NCBI GenBank assembly: GCA_903958285.1
Contig: CAJBSR010000303.1
Coordinates: forward strand, 1 to 6,912
DNA: 6,912 nt
Reading direction: 5' to 3'
DNA from: an uncultured Sphingomonadales bacterium
Lineage (GTDB): Bacteria; Pseudomonadota; Alphaproteobacteria; Sphingomonadales; Sphingomonadaceae
Positions 1 to 6,912 of the stretch are shown here, piece after piece. The stretch's first letter is position 1. Each line of letters opens with the position of its first letter. Made by a program: the position numbers and the translations under genes. Under the pieces are notes generated by a model, which saw only the letters and a list, made by a program, of their open reading frames with translations, was not told the DNA's origin and did no database searches.

Positions 1-987
1 CGCTTCTGGTTTTTCCGAACCATCGTCGAACAGCGGACGCACGCCGGAGAAGGTCCATATCACGTCACTGGGAGAGATTGGCTTCTGGAAATAGAAGTTT
101 ACGCCCTCACACAGATAGGCGATTTCCTCGTCACTGGCCTCGACCTTGTCCGGCCCGGCTTCATGATCGCGGTCTGTTGTGCCCACCAGCGTGAAATCTT
201 GCTCATAGGGAATGGCAAAGAAGATGCGTCCGTCCGGCAATTGGAAGAAGTAAGAGAACTCATGGTCAAACAACCGCGGCACAACGATGTGCGACCCGCG
301 GACGAGGCGGATGCGGCCGGAGCTGCGTGCTTCTGATCGATCGAGCAAGTTCATGACCGATGGGCCAGCTGCATTGACCACAGCACGGGCGGTGAACGTG
401 CCGGATGCTGTCGTGATCTCCCACGCACCGTCCTTACGCACAAGTTGCTCCACTTTGCAGCGCGTCCGAACGTCTGCGCCACGGTCTGCCGCATCCCGGG
501 CGTTCAGCACGACAAGTCGCGCATCATCCACCCAGCAATCGGAATAGGCGAAGCCATTTTTGAACTGTGGCTTCAGAGCTTTGCCAGCCTCGTGCTGGCG
601 CAAATCAATGCTCTTGGTGGGGGCCAGCTTCTTGCGGCCGCCGATATGGTCGTAGAGGAACAAGCCCAACCGCAGCAGCCAGCGGGGACGAAGCCCTGCC
701 ACATGAGGCAGGACGAAGCGCATCGGCCAAATGATGTGCGGTGCGATGGACCAGAGGCGTTCTCTTTCGCTCAGAGCTTCCCGGACAAGAGCGAACTCAT
801 AATGTTCAAGGTACCGCAGTCCGCCGTGGATGAGCTTGGTGGAGGCCGAAGACGTCCCACTGGCCAAGTCCGCCGCTTCCAGAAGCAGGACGCGCGCGCC
901 ACGACCGGCGGCATCGCGGGCAATCCCAGACCCGTTCACCCCGCCGCCGATGACGGCAATATCGTATGTTGTCGGATCACCGGTCAT
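1..987 (-). CDS. glpD: Aerobic glycerol-3-phosphate dehydrogenase, N-terminal part (cut by window edge)
   Basis: FAD-dependent membrane-associated enzyme that oxidises sn-glycerol-3-phosphate to dihydroxyacetone phosphate and passes the electrons to quinone. The frame is open from an ATG at 987 down to base 1, giving 329 codons of a family usually about 500 residues long, so the C-terminal domain lies off-window. Seen in the translation: the dinucleotide-binding fold YDIAVIGGGVNGSGIARDA at residues 8-26; the acidic end of the second strand at E37; the GlpD signature KLIHGGLRYLE at 51-61; VGTTDRDHEAGP in the middle; and SGVRPLFDD at about 314-322, where the family has its conserved R-P-L substrate/FAD segment. 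The start at 987 places the Rossmann fold as in homologues. An in-frame ATG at 1005 would add six residues, and neither start has a strong ribosome binding site. It lies downstream of purU on the same strand, probably in one transcript. No frameshift or stop is seen in the visible part. Confidence 0.93.
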   Translation of the reverse strand, partial: MTGDPTTYDIAVIGGGVNGSGIARDAAGRGARVLLLEAADLASGTSSASTKLIHGGLRYLEHYEFALVREALSERERLWSIAPHIIWPMRFVLPHVAGLRPRWLLRLGLFLYDHIGGRKKLAPTKSIDLRQHEAGKALKPQFKNGFAYSDCWVDDARLVVLNARDAADRGADVRTRCKVEQLVRKDGAWEITTASGTFTARAVVNAAGPSVMNLLDRSEARSSGRIRLVRGSHIVVPRLFDHEFSYFFQLPDGRIFFAIPYEQDFTLVGTTDRDHEAGPDKVEASDEEIAYLCEGVNFYFQKPISPSDVIWTFSGVRPLFDDGSEKPEA

Positions 988-1035
988 AGCGGACCCGCAA
1001 TGCATCGTGCTGGAACTGAGGGGCTAGAACGATAC

Positions 1036-1041
1036 ATTGTA
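1036..1041 (-). promoter_or_regulatory. Possible -10 element in the purU-glpD gap
   Basis: On the minus strand the gap between purU and glpD contains TACAAT, five of six matches to the bacterial -10 consensus, about 50 bases before the glpD ATG. The hexamer 17 bases upstream is a poor -35. It could give glpD some independent transcription, but one hexamer can easily occur by chance. Confidence 0.18.
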
Positions 1042-1065
1042 AATCAGCGCTCCGATTTTCTGACG

Positions 1066-1923
1066 CTATTTGAAGACGACCGTGCGATTGCCGTTGAGCA
1101 TCACGCGATGTTCGCTGTGGAGCTTGACTGCGCGGGCGAGGACACGGCTTTCGGTGTCTTGCCCCTGTGCGATCAGATCCTCGACGGTATCGGAATGGTC
1201 AACGATGGATACGTCTTGGGTGATGATCGGCCCTTCATCAAGGTCTGCTGTCACATAATGTGCCGTGGCGCCGACCATTTTGACACCGCGCTCATGGGCG
1301 CGGTGATAGGGCTTGGCGCCCTTGAACCCGGGCAAGAAGCTGTGGTGGATGTTGATCACCCGACCGTCCAGCTTCTGGCAAAGCTTGTCGGACAAGACCT
1401 GCATGTAGCGGGCGAGGATGATGAGATCGACCTGCTGGTCTTCCACCATCGCCAAAAGCTTTGCTTCCTGCTCGGCTTTGTTTTCCGGCGTGATGGGCAT
1501 GTGATGGAAGGGAATGCCATCATGCTCCACACGGCGCTGCCAGGTTGTATGGTTGGAAACGACGCTTGTGACATCAATTGGCAGCCGCTGGGTTGATGTG
1601 CGGTAGAGCAGATCGTTCAGGCAGTGGCCGCCCTGGCTTATCATGATCATGGCCCGCAGCTTGCGTTTCAGATTTTGGATGCTCCAGTCGAGTTCGAACG
1701 TGGTTGCAACGGGTGCGAACGCATCGGAAAAACGCTCTTCCGTCATGTCCGCGGGGCCAGCGATGGCGATCCGCATAAAAAACCGGTCACTGTCACAATC
1801 CCGGAATTGAGCGCTTTCCACGATATTGCAGTCCTGGCTGACGATCGATTTTGCGACCGCCGCCACAATCCCTTTGCGGTCCACACTGGCAATCAGCAGG
1901 ACAAAGTCGGCAGCTTGCTTCAC
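1066..1923 (-). CDS. purU: Formyltetrahydrofolate deformylase (GTG start)
   Basis: Cytoplasmic hydrolase that converts 10-formyl-tetrahydrofolate to formate plus tetrahydrofolate, balancing the one-carbon folate pool. The 285-residue product matches the usual family length. An N-terminal ACT-type regulatory domain covers about residues 6-85 (FVLLIASVDRKGIVAAVA, then DRFFMRI). The C-terminal formyltransferase fold begins with ISQGGHCLNDLLYR at 95-108, followed by SNH at 123-125 and LARYMQVLS at 170-178. The catalytic triad of the fold is visible as N191 and H193 in INIHHSFLPGFKGAKPYHRAH and D229 in DLDEGPII. The frame extends to another GTG at 1977, but I prefer the GTG at 1923: it has a GGGGAAG ribosome binding site just upstream and removes 18 residues unlike the family. 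The purine-synthesis enzyme PurN shares the fold but lacks the ACT domain. It is divergent from the TonB receptor gene and upstream of glpD. Confidence 0.95.
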   Translation of the reverse strand: MKQAADFVLLIASVDRKGIVAAVAKSIVSQDCNIVESAQFRDCDSDRFFMRIAIAGPADMTEERFSDAFAPVATTFELDWSIQNLKRKLRAMIMISQGGHCLNDLLYRTSTQRLPIDVTSVVSNHTTWQRRVEHDGIPFHHMPITPENKAEQEAKLLAMVEDQQVDLIILARYMQVLSDKLCQKLDGRVINIHHSFLPGFKGAKPYHRAHERGVKMVGATAHYVTADLDEGPIITQDVSIVDHSDTVEDLIAQGQDTESRVLARAVKLHSEHRVMLNGNRTVVFK

Positions 1924-1928
1924 GTTAT

Positions 1929-1935
1929 CTTCCCC
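1929..1935 (-). promoter_or_regulatory. Ribosome binding site deciding the purU start
   Basis: Read on the minus strand, GGGGAAG lies 5 bases before the GTG at 1923. The upstream alternative GTG at 1977 has no comparable site, so this site supports the shorter 285-residue PurU. Confidence 0.65.
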
Positions 1936-2119
1936 AAAAACCTGAATTTTGTTGCGCCTAGCGGTGCATTGGCGCACTTTCCAACGGGGACGGGCCTACA
2001 TAAGGTGTTCTAATTCTGCGATGTAGATGTTGTGATTGGGTGCTTAATTTAATTTACCGTTGCCGAAAATTTGCTCATTTGTGAGATATTGGGCTGGAAT
2101 CCATCGTTGCTCAGAATTG

Positions 2120-2125
2120 TATAAA
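2120..2125 (+). promoter_or_regulatory. Candidate -10 box for the TonB receptor gene
   Basis: TATAAA preceded by TTG lies 48 bases before the TTG start codon. No good -35 hexamer sits 16-18 bases upstream, so the promoter may be activator-dependent, or the call may be wrong. Confidence 0.28.
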
Positions 2126-2160
2126 AATCTGGTTCAAAACCATCAAAACGAACCAAAATC

Positions 2161-2166
2161 GGGGAG
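2161..2166 (+). promoter_or_regulatory. Ribosome binding site deciding the TonB receptor start
   Basis: GGGGAG is followed after 7 bases by the TTG at 2174. It is the only good Shine-Dalgarno match near the 5' end of this frame, and it places the start exactly at a well-formed signal peptide. This argues against the upstream in-frame TTG at 2060. Confidence 0.75.
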
Positions 2167-2173
2167 AATATCG

Positions 2174-4861
2174 TTGAAAACATCTCTAAAATTCACGACG
2201 GCTGCGTTAGTTATCGCCGCTCTCGGAGCTGGCAGCGGCCCGGCCTTTGCGCAGGATACGGGCGCTTCGAACGATGACGGCGCTGTCGCTGACATCGTGG
2301 TGACGGCAACCCGCCGTGACGAGTCGATACAGGACGTGCCGATGACGCTGCAGGCGTTCGGCACCGAAACGCTCGCCAAGCTGAATGTCACGACCATCAC
2401 TGATTTGTTGAAGTACACCCCGAACGTGACCTTCGGCAACAACGGCCCAGGCGGCGGCGCGATCTTCATGCGCGGCCTGTCGGCTGGCTTTGCCGGTCAG
2501 CAGTCGTCAGCCACGATCGGCGGCTTCCCGAACGTCGCCCTCTATCTTGATGACCAGTCGATGCAGTTCCCGGCCCGTAACGCCGACGTCTACATGGCTG
2601 ACATGGAGCGCGTTGAAGTTCTCGAAGGCCCGCAGGGCACCCTGTTTGGCGGCGGTGCGCAGGCCGGTGTGGTTCGCTACATCACGAACAAGCCGAAGCT
2701 CGACGCGTTCGAAGGCCGCATGGAAGGCAGCTACGGCGGCACTTCCGGTGGTTCGGCGAATGCTGCGTTCAATGCGATGATCAACGTTCCGATCATCGAG
2801 AACAAGCTTGCGGTTCGCGCGGTCATCTATACCGACCACCATGGCGGCTACATCGACAACAAGTTTTCGACGTTCACGCGCCTGCCAACTGACCTTGGTT
2901 CTTACTATCTGGCGTATCAGGGCAACGGCAACCGTTTGACGCCGAGCCAGCAGACCAATGACGGCAAGTATAACAACAACGCGCTGGTCGAGGACAATTT
3001 CAACCCGGTTGACTATACCGGTGGTCGTGTCTCGCTCGCGTGGCAGGTTACGCCGGATTGGGATGTGCTGCTGACGCAGTCCTATCAGAGCCTGAAGTCA
3101 CGGGGCACCTTCGCGGCCCAGACCTACACCTACGATTACGCGCCGCTCGAAGGCAATTCGGCAACGCTGTTTTCGCCGCAGTACAACAATGATAAGTACT
3201 CGAACACGGCTTGGACGGTTAAGGGCAATGTCAGTGATTTCAATCTGATCTACACTGGCGCCTATCTGACCCGTCACATCACGCAGCAAGGCGATTACAC
3301 CAACTATGCCCGTGCGACCTACGGCATCTTTTATCAGTGCACCGGCGGTGCCAACTACTACTTCGATGCTGGCAATGCACCTTTCTGTCATGAGCCAAAC
3401 AGCTTCTGGAAGGACAAGGTCCGCAACACCCACCAGAGCCACGAATTCCGCATCAGCACACCTGATGATCGTCGTATCCGCGCCATCGCTGGTGCCTATT
3501 ACGAAGAGTTCGGAATTGAGGACAACATGGACTGGCATTACAAGACCATTCCATCGTGCAATCCTGCGCTGACGGCAGCTCAGATCCGCGCTGCGGGCTC
3601 GGTCTGCCTTGGTCTCGTTGCTCCAAACCCTGCGGCCACGCTCAACGAGTCGGGCCCCCGCGGTCCGTCCATCGCCTTCGGTCAGGACATCCAGCGTGGT
3701 TACAAGCAGTATGCAGCGTTCGGCTCGGTTGATTTTGACATCTTGCCGAACCTGACGATCACGGCGGGCACACGCTATTATAATTACCAGAACTATCAGC
3801 GTGGTTCGGTCTACTCCTCGTTCAGCGCCAGCTGCTATCAGGCTCCGGTGTGCGTGACGGGTTCGAACCTTGATGCCCTTAACCTCAAGTCCAAGTATAC
3901 TGGCTTCAAGAGCAAGGGTACGATCACCTGGAAGCCCAAGGATGGCACGATGGTTTACGCCACGTTCAGCCAGGGCTTCCGTCCCGGCGCGTTCAACCGC
4001 GGTCCTTCGGCTCGTGTTAACGATCCTATCCGGCCGGGCGTGAAGCAGTTGCTGGTTCCGGCCGCATATGCCCCGGATAACCTGACCAACTACGAAATGG
4101 GTGTGAAGACCGACCTGTTCGACCGCAAGGTTACGTTCAACGCGTCTGCCTATTACATGGAATGGAAAGACACGCAGATTGGCTTCTTCAACCCGGCTGC
4201 CGGCTTCGGCAATACCGCGTTTGGAACCAACGGCCCAACCTACCACATCAAGGGCGCCTCAGCTCAGATCGTGGCGCGTCCGGCCGGTGGTCTGACGGTC
4301 CAGGGTTCGGCAACGTACAACGACAGCAAGCAGGCTAACGCGCCGTGCTTCATTGCCAACAACCCTGCTGCCTCGTCCTTCGGCAAGTGCATCACGCAGG
4401 TCCTCGTGGGCGGTGTCGTGAAGCCGGTACAGAGCCCGTTTGGCGACATCGGCGGCATCACGCCGTTCAGCCCGCACTTCCAGGGTAACGTTCGGGTCCG
4501 TTACGAGTTTGACGGTCCAGCGAGCGCCCAGTGGTTTGTTGCGGCTGGCGTGAACTACACGAGCTCGATGTACAACCAGCCGGCGACCTATCCGTCGGGC
4601 AATGTTGCCGGTAACGGCAGCGTGCTTGGTCCCAATGGGATCATCGTTCCTGCCACGACCGTGCTGCGTTACAAGATGCCAGGCTATGCCCTGACTGACG
4701 CGCAGATCGGCTTCACGCGTGAAGATTGGACGGTAACCGTGTTCGGTGACAACCTGTTCAACAGCGACGCCTCGACGTTCACCAACTCGTCGCAGTACAT
4801 CAAGACCTCGACGATCGTGCGTCCGCGCACTTATGGCCTCAAGATCAGCACCAAGTTCTGA
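2174..4861 (+). CDS. TonB-dependent outer-membrane receptor (TTG start), substrate unknown
   Basis: A 22-stranded-barrel type transporter that imports a scarce nutrient across the outer membrane using TonB-ExbBD energy. The 895-residue protein begins at a TTG with a good ribosome binding site. Residues 1-26 form a Sec signal peptide (K2, K6, hydrophobic core, cleavage at AFA|Q). A TonB-box-like stretch DIVVTATR is at 40-47. The plug covers about 47-170 and includes VPMTLQAF, MRGLSAG and VEVLEGPQGTLFGGG from 147. The rest is barrel, with YATFSQGFRPGAFNRG and NYEMGVKTDLFD typical of the family, ending in GLKISTKF with the terminal Phe expected for BAM-mediated assembly. All eight cysteines fall in four close pairs: 389/405, 462/478, 554/560 and 725/739. 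No haem, cobalamin or siderophore hallmark was recognised, so the substrate is open. A terminator follows 24 bases after the stop, so it is probably monocistronic. Two long antisense frames are shadows of its codon use. Confidence 0.95.
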   Translation: MKTSLKFTTAALVIAALGAGSGPAFAQDTGASNDDGAVADIVVTATRRDESIQDVPMTLQAFGTETLAKLNVTTITDLLKYTPNVTFGNNGPGGGAIFMRGLSAGFAGQQSSATIGGFPNVALYLDDQSMQFPARNADVYMADMERVEVLEGPQGTLFGGGAQAGVVRYITNKPKLDAFEGRMEGSYGGTSGGSANAAFNAMINVPIIENKLAVRAVIYTDHHGGYIDNKFSTFTRLPTDLGSYYLAYQGNGNRLTPSQQTNDGKYNNNALVEDNFNPVDYTGGRVSLAWQVTPDWDVLLTQSYQSLKSRGTFAAQTYTYDYAPLEGNSATLFSPQYNNDKYSNTAWTVKGNVSDFNLIYTGAYLTRHITQQGDYTNYARATYGIFYQCTGGANYYFDAGNAPFCHEPNSFWKDKVRNTHQSHEFRISTPDDRRIRAIAGAYYEEFGIEDNMDWHYKTIPSCNPALTAAQIRAAGSVCLGLVAPNPAATLNESGPRGPSIAFGQDIQRGYKQYAAFGSVDFDILPNLTITAGTRYYNYQNYQRGSVYSSFSASCYQAPVCVTGSNLDALNLKSKYTGFKSKGTITWKPKDGTMVYATFSQGFRPGAFNRGPSARVNDPIRPGVKQLLVPAAYAPDNLTNYEMGVKTDLFDRKVTFNASAYYMEWKDTQIGFFNPAAGFGNTAFGTNGPTYHIKGASAQIVARPAGGLTVQGSATYNDSKQANAPCFIANNPAASSFGKCITQVLVGGVVKPVQSPFGDIGGITPFSPHFQGNVRVRYEFDGPASAQWFVAAGVNYTSSMYNQPATYPSGNVAGNGSVLGPNGIIVPATTVLRYKMPGYALTDAQIGFTREDWTVTVFGDNLFNSDASTFTNSSQYIKTSTIVRPRTYGLKISTKF

Positions 4862-4885
4862 TCTCGTGCCACGATGAAGTAATAG

Positions 4886-4923
4886 GCAGGGGCGGTGCCA
4901 TAGGCATCGCCCCTTGCTTTTTT
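4886..4923 (+). terminator. Intrinsic terminator after the TonB receptor gene
   Basis: A 14-pair GC-rich stem pairs 4886-4899 with 4903-4917. It contains one G-T wobble (4895/4907) and one bulged T (4915), has an ATA loop, and is followed directly by six T residues at 4918-4923. It begins 24 bases after the receptor stop codon. It separates the receptor transcript from the sulfotransferase gene, although read-through is possible. Confidence 0.9.
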
Positions 4924-4937
4924 AGGGCGCCGCAAGT

Positions 4938-4943
4938 TTGACA
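4938..4943 (+). promoter_or_regulatory. Candidate -35 box for the TPR-sulfotransferase gene
   Basis: A perfect TTGACA sits 15 bases beyond the receptor terminator and 33 bases before the ATG at 4977. The -10 position is poor: GACACA at 17-base spacing, CACATT at 19. If it is used, transcription would begin at or within about 10 bases of the start codon, giving a leaderless or nearly leaderless message. Confidence 0.35.
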
Positions 4944-4976
4944 AGCGTCCGCCGATTGCCGACACATTAGGGCATT

Positions 4977-6912
4977 ATGGCCACACAAACCGACCTTCCG
5001 ATTTCTGACGATACCCAGCCAATGTCGGCCGCACCGGTCTCTCCGTTGGCAGCAGAGGTTAATGGACTGCGTGCGCTTCAAGCCAATGATGATCACGCTG
5101 GCGCGTTGTCCGGCGCGATCAGACTGCTAGAAGTTGAACCGACCAACCGGGATTTACTCCTGATCGCCGCACATTCGCTGCGCATGACCCAACGGACCGA
5201 TGAAGCCTTCGCGATGCTCGGCCGCTTGGCTCAGCACCATCCACAATTCAGCCAGTTGTTTCTGGAACGTGGGCTTTGCCATGTCGCCCGCCGTGATGCG
5301 CCCGCCGCGATCAGCGATTTGCGCGTCGCTGTCATGCGCAATACCGCCCTTTTAATGGGCTGGCATATGCTCGTCGGACTCTATCGGATGACGGGCGACG
5401 CAAAGAGTGCGGAGGTTGCAGCCAAGCACGTCGCGCATCTTACAAGCGTTCCGCCGCCGATCGTTCAAGCCAAAGTGCTTTTCGGGGATGGCGAGGTCGA
5501 TGAGGCCGAAATGCAAATCCGCCGCTTCCTGCTTGAATTTGGCGATCATCCAGAAGCGATGCGCCTGCTCGCGCAGATTGGCCATATGCGAAATGTGCTG
5601 GATGATGCCGAAACGCTCTATGCCGGTGTACTGGCCATGGTGCCGGACCATTACGAAGCGCGCCGCGAATATGTGCAGGTGCTGATCGCGCGGCACAAAT
5701 TCCCGCAGGCCCGCGAAGCTCTTGAGCCGCTGCTCAAGGTTGATCCTGCCGCCCATCCCCACCGTATTCAGGCCGCGACCATTCAAGTCGGGCTTGGCGA
5801 TTTTGAAGGGGCGATCCCCGATTATCGCGCGATGCTGGGCGAGATCCCCGGTGACTCGCCTTCGGCACGCTTGCGCCGCTCCGATCTAAACCTGTGGCTC
5901 GGCCATGCGCTTAAGACCGAAGGCCGGACCGCTGAGGCAATCGAAGCCTATATGGCAGCCACAGTCGACCGGCCAGATTTCGGCGATGCCTGGTGGAGCC
6001 TCGCAAACCTAAAGACCTATCGCTTCTCAGATGCTTCTATCGCCGTCATGCGCGAACGGCTCGATGACCTCGCCACTGCCGAAACTGACCGTATCCACAT
6101 CGCATTTGCGCTGGGCAAAGCACTTGAGGATAAGGGCGATTACGCCGCTTCATGGGCTGCTTATGAGCGGGGCAACACCATGCACCGCGCGAGCAACGGG
6201 TATATTCCCAGCTTTTTTGACACGAACACCCGCGAACAGAAGCGCGTGTGTACAGCGCCGTTCTTTGCCGAACGCGCTGGCTGGGGCGTGGACGACCGCT
6301 CACCGATCTTCGTGCTTGGTCTTCCACGTTCAGGATCAACATTGATTGAGCAGATCCTTGCGTCGCACAGCATGGTTGAAGGCACGCAGGAATTGCCCGA
6401 TATCCAGCGCATCGTGCATGAATTGCAGGGCCGGGAACTCAATTTTGATGATCCGCGCTACCCAGGAATTCTGCCCGAGCTTGATGAAGCCGCTATCCGC
6501 GCCTTTGGGGAGCAGTACATCGCTGACACCATGCCCAACCGGGCCTTGGGTCGCCCCTATTTTATCGACAAGATGCCCAATAATTTCAGGCATGTGGGCT
6601 TGATCCACCTGATCCTGCCAAATGCCCGGATCATTGATGCGCGGCGCGAGCCGATGGCCTGCTGCTTCAGCAACTTTAAGCAGCTGTTCGCGCAGGGGCA
6701 GGAATTCACATACGGCATTGAGGATATCGCACGCTATTATCGCACGTATGTTGAGCTTATGGATCATTGGGATACAGTCCTTCCCGGCCGCGTCCTGCGC
6801 GTAAGAAACGAGGATTTGATTGACGATCTGGAAGGCAGCGTGCGGAGGATCCTTGACTATTGCGCTCTGCCATTTGAGGCTGGATGCATCGAGTTCCACA
6901 AGACTAAGCGGA
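4977..6912 (+). CDS. TPR-repeat sulfotransferase (3' end cut by window edge)
   Basis: Predicted cytoplasmic PAPS-dependent sulfotransferase with an N-terminal TPR solenoid; the acceptor is unknown. The frame is open from the ATG at 4977 (AGGG four bases upstream) to the window end, 645 codons. No signal peptide is seen. Residues about 25-430 are helical, alanine/leucine-rich degenerate TPR units, clearest at 306-340 (LWLGHALKTEGRTAEAIEAY) and 373-404 (FALGKALEDKGDYAASWAAY), the latter typical of the segment before the catalytic domain in this family. The catalytic domain starts at about 443. FVLGLPRSGSTLIEQ (445-459) is the 5'-phosphosulfate-binding loop, with R451, S452, S454 and T455. E472 in GTQELPD is in the position of the general base of tyrosylprotein sulfotransferases. 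ARREPMACCFSNF (555-567) is the 3'-phosphate-binding motif, with R557 and S565 the likely ligands. Only the last part should be missing. The family fits Sulfotransfer_3-type proteins; acceptor identity cannot be read from sequence. Confidence 0.9.
   Translation, partial: MATQTDLPISDDTQPMSAAPVSPLAAEVNGLRALQANDDHAGALSGAIRLLEVEPTNRDLLLIAAHSLRMTQRTDEAFAMLGRLAQHHPQFSQLFLERGLCHVARRDAPAAISDLRVAVMRNTALLMGWHMLVGLYRMTGDAKSAEVAAKHVAHLTSVPPPIVQAKVLFGDGEVDEAEMQIRRFLLEFGDHPEAMRLLAQIGHMRNVLDDAETLYAGVLAMVPDHYEARREYVQVLIARHKFPQAREALEPLLKVDPAAHPHRIQAATIQVGLGDFEGAIPDYRAMLGEIPGDSPSARLRRSDLNLWLGHALKTEGRTAEAIEAYMAATVDRPDFGDAWWSLANLKTYRFSDASIAVMRERLDDLATAETDRIHIAFALGKALEDKGDYAASWAAYERGNTMHRASNGYIPSFFDTNTREQKRVCTAPFFAERAGWGVDDRSPIFVLGLPRSGSTLIEQILASHSMVEGTQELPDIQRIVHELQGRELNFDDPRYPGILPELDEAAIRAFGEQYIADTMPNRALGRPYFIDKMPNNFRHVGLIHLILPNARIIDARREPMACCFSNFKQLFAQGQEFTYGIEDIARYYRTYVELMDHWDTVLPGRVLRVRNEDLIDDLEGSVRRILDYCALPFEAGCIEFHKTKR

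Larger units (their letters stand above)
1924..2173. other. Divergent intergenic region between purU and the TonB receptor gene
   Basis: This 250-base region must hold the promoters of both purU (leftward) and the TonB receptor (rightward). It is visibly more AT-rich than the flanking genes, with an AT run at about 2044-2057. I see no convincing paired -35/-10 for purU. For the receptor the best candidate -10 is TATAAA at 2120-2125. A 6-base inverted repeat, TGCGCC (1953-1958) and GGCGCA (1971-1976), lies in the purU leader but is too short to call an operator. No recognised riboswitch and no small gene is seen. Confidence 0.6.

Noticed and set aside
445..1596. Plus-strand 383-codon open frame opposite purU and the start of glpD
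   Set aside because: It overlaps two confidently identified minus-strand genes with intact catalytic motifs; its translation shows no recognisable domain and reads as an antisense shadow.
1953..1976. Inverted repeat TGCGCC/GGCGCA in the purU leader, considered as an operator or riboswitch stem
   Set aside because: Only six pairs with a 12-base spacer and no matching known regulatory architecture; expected by chance in GC-rich DNA.
1924..1977. Longer PurU starting at the GTG at 1977
   Set aside because: It would add 18 residues unlike PurU homologues and has no good ribosome binding site, whereas the GTG at 1923 has one and gives the normal family length.
3098..4246. Minus-strand 382-codon open frame inside the TonB receptor gene
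   Set aside because: The opposite strand encodes continuous receptor barrel sequence. The antisense translation is rich in Arg, Val and Ile with no domain, as expected from the complement of GC-biased codons.
6336..6899. Minus-strand 187-codon open frame opposite the sulfotransferase domain, and a similar one at 5352-5786
   Set aside because: Both lie opposite the TPR-sulfotransferase frame, which carries clear PAPS-binding motifs; no independent start signal or domain supports the antisense frames.

Overview
The window looks like chromosomal DNA from an alphaproteobacterium, most likely a sphingomonad (Sphingomonadales). This is an inference from three things: the moderately GC-rich sequence, a large sphingomonad-style TonB-dependent receptor with a VADIVVTATR plug start, and an adjacent TPR-sulfotransferase. 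There are no tRNA, rRNA, CRISPR or insertion-sequence signals.

Layout. The left part (1-1923) holds two minus-strand genes, probably co-transcribed: purU (formyltetrahydrofolate deformylase, complete), then after a gap of about 80 bases glpD (aerobic glycerol-3-phosphate dehydrogenase, cut by the left edge). A 250-base divergent intergenic region (1924-2173) separates purU from a plus-strand TonB-dependent outer-membrane receptor that fills the middle (2174-4861). The receptor is followed by a strong intrinsic terminator (4886-4923). A second plus-strand gene starts 53 bases beyond the poly-T tract and runs off the right edge. It encodes a large protein with an N-terminal TPR solenoid and a C-terminal PAPS-dependent sulfotransferase domain.

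Function. The left pair is housekeeping central metabolism: PurU releases formate and free tetrahydrofolate from 10-formyl-THF, and GlpD feeds glycerol-3-phosphate electrons to the quinone pool. The right pair combines an outer-membrane active-transport receptor of unknown substrate with a putative sulfotransferase of unknown acceptor. The receptor has eight cysteines, all in four closely spaced pairs, which suggests disulfide-braced extracellular loops. The TonB receptor/TPR-sulfotransferase neighbourhood is the part most worth following up. No clearly new system (defence island, mobile element or array) is visible.
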